A DNA stretch of 5,644 bases, taken from the NCBI GenBank assembly GCA_021828635.1, contig JAJZEJ010000703.1, forward strand, positions 1-5,644, read 5' to 3'. The stretch is from Chloroflexota bacterium (lineage in GTDB: Bacteria > Chloroflexota > Ktedonobacteria > Ktedonobacterales > Ktedonobacteraceae). How positions within the stretch are numbered: the first letter of the stretch is position 1; the number at the start of each line of letters is the position of its first letter. The notes beneath the pieces were generated by a model. It ran no database searches, was not told the DNA's origin, and saw nothing but the letters and a program-made list of their open reading frames with translations. Shown here piece by piece: positions 1 to 5,154 of the stretch. The position numbers and the translations under genes were made by a program.

Positions 1-21
1 ATCCGCTTTTCAAGCCAATTT

Positions 22-54
22 ACGAATTTTTCGTCTCACTGGCGAAGCCGCCAG
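22..54 (-). other. Two adjacent small dyads downstream of the 605-residue protein gene (weak terminator candidate)
   Basis: The first 99 bases hold no gene I can support. They contain two neighbouring inverted repeats: ACGAA-ttt-TTCGT (22-34) and CTGGCG-aagc-CGCCAG (39-54). The second begins 46 bases past the stop codon of the minus-strand gene that ends at 100. A 6-bp GC-rich stem with a tetraloop after a gene end suggests transcript termination. No T-run follows on the minus strand, so this is not a canonical intrinsic terminator. The stems are short enough to be chance. Confidence 0.2.
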
Positions 55-99
55 CAAACGACGCTCAAGGCTACGTGGAAGTCCTCGTTTCGTGCCAGC

Positions 100-1917
100 T
101 TAGACCACCGGTAGGTGGTGGGTCAGTTGATCGAGCATGTCTTCTGCCAACTCTTCCAGGAGAGGAGCGGCGGAAATTTCCAGTTCGTACTCCAGCCATT
201 GGTCAAGCCAGAACCGGGCCGGTCGCCTTTTCATGGCCTCGTGATACGCCTCTGCGGACCAATCGGAAATATGACCATCCTCAAGCAGTTTCGTGATCGC
301 CCGCTCGAAGCGAGCTTTCGTTTTTTCCGGGTCGTTGCGGTTGATCTCGTTGTCCAGAGAACACTCCTGGAGAAGTGTGCGAATCTTACATCGCATGGTG
401 CCACCGCTAAACCCAGAGGGGAGGCGGAGTTGAAACAGGAAATAGCGTGCCAACCGTTTCTCCCACTTTTGTTTTTCGGGATTGTAACGCAACGCGGATT
501 GCAGAAGCCACGCTGTTTGAGAACGGGTTGTGACTGGAATATCGCCCAACACATCTCCAAGCCGGTAGTACCAGGCAATAGAGATTGGGTCTTTCTTGGT
601 CCCGTTCTGACTTATTTCCTCTTCGGCAGTCAGGAAATCAGAGATGAGAATCAGATAGCTTTGCTGCTTGACTTTCCGTCGGCGACCTCCTTTTTTTCGA
701 GCTTCTTTCCAGGTGTGGACGGTCACATGCATATTGCGGATGAGTTCAATGCACCGGGCAATGTCGCTGAGATCTTCTGGCCGGTGGCCAGCGCCGCGGG
801 TTTCTCCCGTCATTGTGGGATGGGTTTTTTGCTTGATCCCACGATACTCGAGGATATCGGTATTTCTGATCCAGGTACCCCCCCGTTCGTCTTTGCCGAC
901 GGCGACTGTATGCGCGAGCAGGGAAAGCAATGCGTCTCCACAGAGATCAGAGTAGGATTTGACCTGCTGCCAAAGTTGCCGGGAGATATCCTCGCTCAGT
1001 TCCGCCATCGGGTCAGCATGTAATTCGACCACGGCCTCGCTGGCTTCGCGTTTAACCGCAAATGTTGGCCGACCGGCATGATCTTTCCAGCCAGTTCCTC
1101 CACTAGCACCATTACTGATAGCCAGAAGAGCCGATTCAAGCGCGGCGGTTGCCGGAATGAGATGGCCTGGTCGGAGACCGCGAGTACGGAACATGTCTGG
1201 AATATCTGCCAGTGAGGTCGGCGGCAAGGCGGGTTGATTGGGATGGTGCAAGTGATAGTTCCAGTATCGCTCCGCCAGAAGTGGTGCGGCGGCGAGTGCG
1301 TCGGCGTAATCTGCGTAGAAAGCTTCTTCTGCTTGGCGCAAAAAAGTGGTTACCTCATTTGCTGAGCGGAAGAAGCCCTGGTCCGTCGCGGTTGAAATCG
1401 TTGCCTCATGGCGGCACAGACCACGCTGTATGCGTTTCCAGAGTGCTAATCCTTCCTCGCCAAGCTGATCGAGGGTATAGCGAAAGACAGCAGGATCGGA
1501 AAAGATGAGAGCTGTTTTGCCGACAACCATTCCCTCAGGATGGACTGCCATCTCTTTGAGGTCCGCACGACTGGAGCATTCAAGCACCAAAACGACTGGG
1601 TAGCGCAGGACGAACTCTTTATCGCTGGTTCGTATCCAAATAACTGGTTGGTTGTTCACCTGATCGCCAAGCCGATCTCCAATAATGAGGTGGAGTTGAC
1701 TGGAGAGAGTTAAAAAATACCCGCTCGGTGAATCGAGAGGCATCATCTCCCACCCTTTGTTGCGTAACTCTTCCCGTTGTTGATTGTTCAGCTCATAAGG
1801 TTCAATGCGTTCCATTTTTAGGAAGGCTTTTCCTGGGAAGTACATATCCAGGTCGAAGGTAGAACAGTCGAGCTGAAAAGGAACTGGAGATTGGAAGGAA
1901 AGATCAGTATGTATCAC
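100..1917 (-). CDS. Uncharacterised 605-residue protein, possible winged-helix / replication-initiator-like DNA-binding protein
   Basis: I do not recognise a named family. The start is GTG at 1917-1915, overlapping the dinD stop by four bases (GTGA). A GGAAGG-type ribosome-binding site lies about 8 bases upstream, so translational coupling to the preceding dinD is likely. The protein looks soluble, with no signal peptide or membrane segment. Residues about 1-150 look like a mixed alpha/beta domain. Residues about 329-362 (DALLSLLAH..., then ...WIRNTDILEYRGI) have the helix-strand pattern of a winged helix. A basic patch (KKGGRRRKVK) lies near residues 405-415. Residues about 473-495 read YNPEKQKWEKRLARYF. 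Residues about 509-546 (KIRTLLQECSL... then RFERAITKLLEDGHI) look like a second helix-turn-helix unit. Two winged helices are typical of plasmid Rep_3-type initiators, and this layout recalls Rep-like proteins of Deinococcus/Thermus and Ktedonobacteria. That likeness is from memory. No iterons are visible nearby, so the role is inference. Confidence 0.85.
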   Translation of the reverse strand: MIHTDLSFQSPVPFQLDCSTFDLDMYFPGKAFLKMERIEPYELNNQQREELRNKGWEMMPLDSPSGYFLTLSSQLHLIIGDRLGDQVNNQPVIWIRTSDKEFVLRYPVVLVLECSSRADLKEMAVHPEGMVVGKTALIFSDPAVFRYTLDQLGEEGLALWKRIQRGLCRHEATISTATDQGFFRSANEVTTFLRQAEEAFYADYADALAAAPLLAERYWNYHLHHPNQPALPPTSLADIPDMFRTRGLRPGHLIPATAALESALLAISNGASGGTGWKDHAGRPTFAVKREASEAVVELHADPMAELSEDISRQLWQQVKSYSDLCGDALLSLLAHTVAVGKDERGGTWIRNTDILEYRGIKQKTHPTMTGETRGAGHRPEDLSDIARCIELIRNMHVTVHTWKEARKKGGRRRKVKQQSYLILISDFLTAEEEISQNGTKKDPISIAWYYRLGDVLGDIPVTTRSQTAWLLQSALRYNPEKQKWEKRLARYFLFQLRLPSGFSGGTMRCKIRTLLQECSLDNEINRNDPEKTKARFERAITKLLEDGHISDWSAEAYHEAMKRRPARFWLDQWLEYELEISAAPLLEELAEDMLDQLTHHLPVV

Positions 1918-2726
1918 CGTTCACCTTCCCTGCTACTCTCATCATCGAAAAGTGAGGGCTGCTGGCCACCTTTGTGCTGTTCAATGCGTTTTTGTGTTTC
2001 CCTCTGCAACCGTTGAATACTCTTCGTGGGCGTCGGCTGATCCTCTGGCATCGTTCCGCCTTCCTCGGCGATAAACTGCCGCACACGCTGACCCATGCGT
2101 CGATGAGCCTCATTCGCCTTTGCCTTATCCGTGATACCTTCACGTCGGATTTTCTCCTCCGTTTGGGTCACACGGAACATATTGGCTGCCAGTTCGGAAC
2201 TATTCATATAATCCAAAATCTCTTGTTCTCGCTTGAGATTCTTGCGAGCATGGATGTCTTTTGCACGTAGCCCGTTATATAAGCCAGCATAGCCGTGGTC
2301 TTGAAAAAGAGCAGAATCCTTCGATGTGACCACACCTGCCTGCGTTGCCACCTCAGCCAGTTCCTGACGGCGGGTTTGTATCGTAAAATAGGTCTGCCCC
2401 AGCGCCACCATTGGCTTCTCTGTATCTGAATTCTGGATAACAAGATAACAGCCATAGCGTGAGATGTGTATATCTTCAATCTGGTGCTTTGCCCTTGAAC
2501 TGATGGTGACCATTTTACGTACATGCGCAAAATGGTCTGAAACGTCGTATCCACTCTGGCAGCAAGCTTCTTCAGCTTTGCGTATAGCCGTTTGAAAGTT
2601 GCGAAAGTTGGTTTCGTATCCCAAGATTTTGCCCAGGTCACGCGCGCGCCAGTATTCGTTGCCATCACTGCCCGTCTGACGAATGGCCTCGAATGGCGAT
2701 ATGCGATTGCTCTCATCTCTACTCAT
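1914..2726 (-). CDS. dinD: DinD-family protein, copy 1 (internally shortened)
   Basis: This 270-residue protein is homologous to E. coli DinD, a DNA-damage-induced, LexA-regulated protein reported to bind RecA filaments and inhibit RecA activities. The start is ATG at 2726 with AGGAG six bases upstream. The N-terminal part (residues about 11-55, ...EYWRARDLGKILGY... then KAEEAC) resembles the BRO-N/antirepressor fold. Family signatures follow: HISRYGCYLVIQN (88-99), GQTYFTIQTRRQE (110-122), DHGYAGLYNG, SSELAANMFRVTQTEEK and GGTMPEDQPTPTKSI. It is about 58% identical to copy 2 over the first 124 residues by my hand count. After residue 125 it lacks 29 residues that copy 2 keeps. The C-terminal tail holds QPSLF (256-260), a candidate sliding-clamp binding peptide. 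The next gene overlaps its stop (GTGA). Family identity is firm. Whether the shortened form still acts on RecA is open. Confidence 0.93.
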   Translation of the reverse strand: MSRDESNRISPFEAIRQTGSDGNEYWRARDLGKILGYETNFRNFQTAIRKAEEACCQSGYDVSDHFAHVRKMVTISSRAKHQIEDIHISRYGCYLVIQNSDTEKPMVALGQTYFTIQTRRQELAEVATQAGVVTSKDSALFQDHGYAGLYNGLRAKDIHARKNLKREQEILDYMNSSELAANMFRVTQTEEKIRREGITDKAKANEAHRRMGQRVRQFIAEEGGTMPEDQPTPTKSIQRLQRETQKRIEQHKGGQQPSLFDDESSREGER

Positions 2727-2830
2727 AACTATCTCCTGCTTTCGCTCACATCTCTTGGCAGCACTGCTGCTGAAGGGTATCATTTTCCGCTGGTGCGGGA
2801 AATGATCTATGGTTAGGAGACCTGTAGCTC
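2727..2830 (-). promoter_or_regulatory. dinD copy 1 upstream region with near-perfect palindrome
   Basis: This spacer lies between the truncated tail and dinD copy 1. It holds an inverted repeat of 12-base arms with one mismatch and a four-base loop: ATCATTTTCCGC (2779-2790), TGGT, GCGGGAAATGAT (2795-2806). It also holds a 17-base block, GTTAGGAGACCTGTAGC (2812-2828), identical to one upstream of dinD copy 2. The palindrome sits 53-80 bases before the start codon, where an operator or a hairpin could act. A LexA-type operator is a natural idea for a dinD gene, but I cannot match it to a known consensus. No convincing -10/-35 pair was found and no T-run follows the stem. Confidence 0.5.
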
Positions 2831-2917
2831 CTATGCGCTTCTCTTCTCTTTTTGTCCAAATATCTGTTGCTTGAGAAACGCTACCAACGCCCGCATCTCC
2901 ATCTGTCCACGCTCCAG
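2831..2917 (-). pseudogene. 3'-terminal remnant of a second copy of the 210-residue protein gene (28 codons plus stop)
   Basis: Read on the minus strand, this segment encodes LERGQMEM followed by 20 residues ending in QKEKRSA and TAG. That matches the last 28 residues of the intact gene at 3973-4605 at 23 positions, and at 75 of 87 bases. It has no start codon or ribosome-binding site of its own. Homology stops abruptly at 2917, inside the first bases of the perfect inverted repeat. It is therefore a decayed gene end left by the duplication. Its frame is undamaged and it is more conserved than the neighbouring dinD copies, so it may now serve as a leader or recombination tract. Confidence 0.8.
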
Positions 2918-2968
2918 TGATCTCTCCCAACGGGGAGCCATGATGACTCCCCGTTGGGAGAGATCACT
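2916..2968. repeat. Perfect 22-bp inverted repeat with nested hairpins at the duplication junction
   Basis: The arms 2916-2937 and 2947-2968 are exact reverse complements, separated by nine bases (CCATGATGA). Each arm also folds on itself: CTCCC-aacg-GGGAG (2924-2937) and CTCCC-cgtt-GGGAG (2947-2960). The element can therefore form one long stem or two short ones. It begins seven bases past the dinD copy 2 stop and ends where homology to the 210-residue protein gene begins. It could terminate dinD copy 2 transcription, though no T-run follows on the minus strand. It could instead be a small palindromic mobile or REP-like element. No obvious target-site duplication flanks it. Confidence 0.85.
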
Positions 2969-2975
2969 AGCACTC

Positions 2976-3869
2976 TTATAATTCTGTCCTCTCAGGTGCA
3001 TCGAGACCATCAAACAGCGAAGGCTGTCGTTGTTGCTCCAATTGCTTTTGCTCCTCGTACTGTAACTCCTGGATGCTCTTTTCTGGCGTAGGTAAATCCT
3101 CTGGCATTGTGCCACCTAAGCGTGCAATCGCTTCCCTGACCTCTCGTCCCACTTGGAAATGGGTAACATTCGCCCCTTCTTTGCTGCTCACTTGGTCACG
3201 CCGTAGTTTTGCATCGGCTTGGGTTGCGCGAAACATATTTGCCGCTAGTTCTTCACTCCCCATATAGTCCAATATCTTCTGATGCTCATCAGTCAATCCT
3301 TTCAGTTGGTGAATGTCATTTTCCCTGCGTCCTTCATACAACCCCATATATCCATTATCAGTAAAGAGCGCGAAGTCACGTGGCTCAATGACTCCGGCGA
3401 GCCGTGCCGTATCCGCCAAGCGAGTATTGTATGTTGACATGAGCGAGCGAAAGATGAGACGCTTCTGCTCTTCTGGCAGGTGTGCGAGTGTCAGTTCGTC
3501 AGCGATCTCCTGACGGCGTGTCTGCACTGCGAAATATTGTTGGCCTAGGGCAACAATCGGCTTTTCTGGGTCTGCATTCTGTACAACGAGATAGGCACCA
3601 TATCGTGAAAGAAGTACATCCTCTGCTGGTCGTTTGGCACTTTTGCCTGTACGGATCATATGCCTCACATGGGACATATGATCTGTGATGGCTTGTCCAC
3701 TATTCTGACAAGCTTCTTCAGCCTTTGAGAGTGCATTTGAAAACTTGTCGAAACGGGTATATCCAAGTAATTTGGAAAGCTCACGCGCTGACCAATATTC
3801 CTTTCCCTGTTCATCCACACGGCGTATGGCGTCAAATGGCGATGTGTGATTGCTTTCGTCACTGCTCAC
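2976..3869 (-). CDS. dinD: DinD-family protein, copy 2 (full-length type)
   Basis: This 297-residue homologue of E. coli DinD is the complete member of the pair. The start is GTG at 3869, the aligned equivalent of the copy 1 ATG, with AGGA a few bases upstream. Visible family segments are EYWSARELSKLLGY (24-37), KAEEAC, LLSRYGAYLVVQNADPEKP (86-104), GQQYFAVQTRRQE, LPEEQKRLIFR (inside residues 125-153, the part missing from copy 1), GYMGLYEGR, GSEELAANMFRATQ, THFQVGREVR and GGTMPEDLPTPEKSI. The C-terminal extension carries QPSLFDG, with QPSLF at 282-286. E. coli DinD modulates RecA filaments during the SOS response, and a similar role is inferred here. The gene follows the 210-residue protein gene by 103 bp and is followed seven bases later by the 22-bp inverted repeat. 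Confidence 0.95.
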   Translation of the reverse strand: MSSDESNHTSPFDAIRRVDEQGKEYWSARELSKLLGYTRFDKFSNALSKAEEACQNSGQAITDHMSHVRHMIRTGKSAKRPAEDVLLSRYGAYLVVQNADPEKPIVALGQQYFAVQTRRQEIADELTLAHLPEEQKRLIFRSLMSTYNTRLADTARLAGVIEPRDFALFTDNGYMGLYEGRRENDIHQLKGLTDEHQKILDYMGSEELAANMFRATQADAKLRRDQVSSKEGANVTHFQVGREVREAIARLGGTMPEDLPTPEKSIQELQYEEQKQLEQQRQPSLFDGLDAPERTEL

Positions 3870-3972
3870 ACTACTTCCTGCTTTCTCTTCTATCTCTTGG
3901 TTGTACCTCTGCTTATGGATAGTATCTTCCGTACCTGCGGAAAATGATCTCTAGTTAGGAGACCTGTAGCCT
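3870..3972 (-). promoter_or_regulatory. dinD copy 2 upstream region with conserved blocks and imperfect dyad
   Basis: This spacer between the 210-residue protein stop and dinD copy 2 is the counterpart of 2727-2830. It keeps the exact 17-base block (3954-3970), directly after the gene end. It also keeps GCGGAAAATGATCT (3937-3950), one base different from the copy 1 block at 2795-2808. The left arm of the dyad has decayed: only TTCCG (3927-3931) still pairs with CGGAA (3938-3942). Conserved blocks around less conserved DNA suggest a binding site or transcript structure shared by both dinD genes. I could not assign a promoter. Confidence 0.45.
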
Positions 3973-4605
3973 CTATGCACTTCTCTTCTCCTTTTGTTCA
4001 AATATCCGTTGCTTGAGAAATGCTGTGAATGCCTGCATCTCCATCTGTCCACGTTCAAGATAGTCAGCTTTGAAAGATGCAGGTAGCTCTTCTGCCAGGG
4101 CCGCAAAGCCTGGTTCAATCCGATAAGTAGCGGTTGACCGGAAACGCTTCACCACTAATCGAACTGGTCCAGGTGTGCTAGCATGCGCGTAGAAGGTATC
4201 AAGGAGATCCGTAAGCCGTTGATGCAAGGTGCTGTCCTGCTCACAGCGTACAATGATCAGGCGTAGTTGTACATCAGTCGCCAGCCAGCGATCATATGCT
4301 TCTTGCGTTCCGGCTTCTTTCGCCTGCTCTTCGAGTTCGCAGACTTCGAGCCACTGGCGAGTAAACAGGCGATCCTGCTCCACATCAATGACCGTTACCC
4401 AGGGATACGGTAGCCCATGATCAAGATGCCCCTCGCAGGATTGATGTGTGGTGAAGCCTGCCAGGTTGAGCATCACAACCGTCTCGAAGATGCCCTCGTC
4501 TACCTCACCACCAAGATTGTCTTGAAACTGTGAGACTCGAACATGCATCTCCTGGTAGCGTTGCTCTGCTTCGAGTGTCTGAAAGCTATTTGGCGCAAAG
4601 ACCAT
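3973..4605 (-). CDS. Uncharacterised 210-residue protein with TxxSCEGH motif
   Basis: I do not recognise a named family. The start is ATG at 4605 with GAGG eight bases upstream, inside the end of the previous gene and only three bases past its stop, so the two are surely cotranscribed. The most telling stretch is residues 45-70: a hydrophobic helix (MLNLAGFTTH) leading into TxxSCEGH (53-60) and then PYPWV (66-70). Similar GxxTxxSCEGH segments occur in several uncharacterised bacterial proteins, where Cys and His look like metal-binding or catalytic residues. That recollection is unverified. The middle (about 82-150) is predicted helical and acidic. The C-terminal tail (182-210) is charged and ends in QKEKRSA. 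No membrane segment or signal peptide is seen. The last 28 codons are duplicated at 2831-2917. Confidence 0.88.
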   Translation of the reverse strand: MVFAPNSFQTLEAEQRYQEMHVRVSQFQDNLGGEVDEGIFETVVMLNLAGFTTHQSCEGHLDHGLPYPWVTVIDVEQDRLFTRQWLEVCELEEQAKEAGTQEAYDRWLATDVQLRLIIVRCEQDSTLHQRLTDLLDTFYAHASTPGPVRLVVKRFRSTATYRIEPGFAALAEELPASFKADYLERGQMEMQAFTAFLKQRIFEQKEKRSA

Positions 4606-4608
4606 CGA

Positions 4609-4824
4609 CTATACCTCGATCCAGCCGTCACCGCCGCACATGCCGCATGTATCGGTCTCACTGATTTTACCGGTTCCACGGCAGGGAAGACAACGAACTT
4701 TGCGTTTGTTTCCCCAGTCATCGGTGATTTCTCTGTGTCCGGTTCCATGACACATTTCACAGGTTTCGGTCACATTTACTCTGCCGCTCCCTTTACAATC
4801 GGGACAGAGAATCTGTTTGCCCAT
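4609..4824 (-). CDS. Small DnaJ-type zinc-finger protein (four CxxCxGxG knuckles)
   Basis: This 71-residue protein consists almost wholly of four CxxCxGxG-type knuckles: CPDCKGSG (7-14), CEMCHGTG (22-29), CLPCRGTG (45-52) and CGMCGGDG (60-67). In DnaJ/Hsp40 this cysteine-rich region binds two zinc ions and helps hold unfolded substrates. Here there is no J domain, no Gly/Phe linker and no C-terminal substrate domain, so it is a free-standing zinc module. The two halves are alike: in each the knuckles start 15 residues apart and the second is preceded by a Thr-rich ETC or DTC. The start is ATG at 4824 with an AAGGTAGG ribosome-binding site. It sits 30 bases after the Dabb gene and three bases before the next start. 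A chaperone, RNA-binding or thiol-related role are all possible, and the sequence does not decide between them. Confidence 0.9.
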   Translation of the reverse strand: MGKQILCPDCKGSGRVNVTETCEMCHGTGHREITDDWGNKRKVRCLPCRGTGKISETDTCGMCGGDGWIEV

Positions 4825-4854
4825 CGTGTGCCTACCTTTCCGTGAATTTTGGCA

Positions 4855-5154
4855 TTAATGCTCGACTGCTAGGTCAAAGTCGATGATGTCTTGACTGATA
4901 CGCACCAATTCGTCGCTGACTACCCTATGATCTGGATGTGGAGCATATGCCTTCAAATGCTCGTTATCAACAAAATGCATGATAAAGCCATAGCTGAATC
5001 CTTTATTATTTGAACCATTCAGATTTGCTCCTACGTGTACATCAAGAATGCCTGGAATAGCCTGTTGGAGATTTTGTACGTGGTGAAGCGCGGTGGCAAT
5101 CTCTTCATGACTGACATCAGGTTTTGGATTGAGCAGAACGGTGTGAATGATCAT
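4855..5154 (-). CDS. Dabb family (stress-responsive alpha/beta-barrel domain) protein
   Basis: This 99-residue protein is the length of a single Dabb domain (PF07876). The pattern is typical: an N-terminal strand MIIHTVLL, a helix (about 16-33), IPGILDVHVGANLN (33-46), the strand GFSYGFIMHF, then a helix and YAPHPDH (70-76) with the conserved H-P-x-H, and a final FDLAVEH strand. Members form dimeric ferredoxin-like barrels. Some are stress-induced and others act on hydrophobic or aromatic small molecules, so the substrate cannot be stated. The ATG at 5154 overlaps the upstream stop by four bases (ATGA), with GAGGA about seven bases upstream, so the two genes are cotranscribed and probably translationally coupled. 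Confidence 0.92.
   Translation of the reverse strand: MIIHTVLLNPKPDVSHEEIATALHHVQNLQQAIPGILDVHVGANLNGSNNKGFSYGFIMHFVDNEHLKAYAPHPDHRVVSDELVRISQDIIDFDLAVEH

Larger units (their letters stand above)
1914..4059 (-). repeat. Diverged tandem duplication: [3' tail of the 210-residue protein gene + intergenic region + dinD] x2
   Basis: Two units share the same order. The upstream unit is the 3' tail at 3973-4059, the spacer at 3870-3972 and dinD at 2976-3869. The downstream unit is the tail remnant at 2831-2917, the spacer at 2727-2830 and dinD at 1914-2726. The tails match at 75 of 87 bases by hand count. The spacers are 103 and 104 bp and share an exact 17-base block plus a near-identical 14-base block. 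The DinD proteins are about 58% identical over their first 124 residues. This shared order and spacing is best explained by one segmental duplication followed by long divergence. It could also have arisen by capture of a homologous segment from a related genome. Confidence 0.85.

Noticed and set aside
104..119. ACCACC-ggta-GGTGGT dyad at the end of the 605-residue protein gene
   Set aside because: The six-base stem lies inside the last codons (HHLPVV), has no T-run and is likely a coincidence of codon use.
115..1023. Long open frame of 302 codons on the plus strand
   Set aside because: It lies wholly antisense to the 605-residue protein gene, which has a good ribosome-binding site and a GTGA overlap with dinD. 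The plus-strand translation shows no family features.
2231..2716. Overlapping minus-strand frame inside dinD copy 1
   Set aside because: It is a shadow of the true dinD frame, which has clear family motifs throughout.
2727..2930. N-terminal extension of DinD copy 1 up to 2930
   Set aside because: The frame happens to stay open across the spacer and the remnant tail, but AGGAG sits six bases before the ATG at 2726. That start aligns with DinD copy 2, and the extra residues are low in family likeness.
2918..3115. Continuation of the 210-residue protein remnant upstream of 2917
   Set aside because: The frame remains open through the inverted repeat and the dinD copy 2 end, but similarity to the intact protein stops at the LERGQ codons. 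The rest is a shadow frame.
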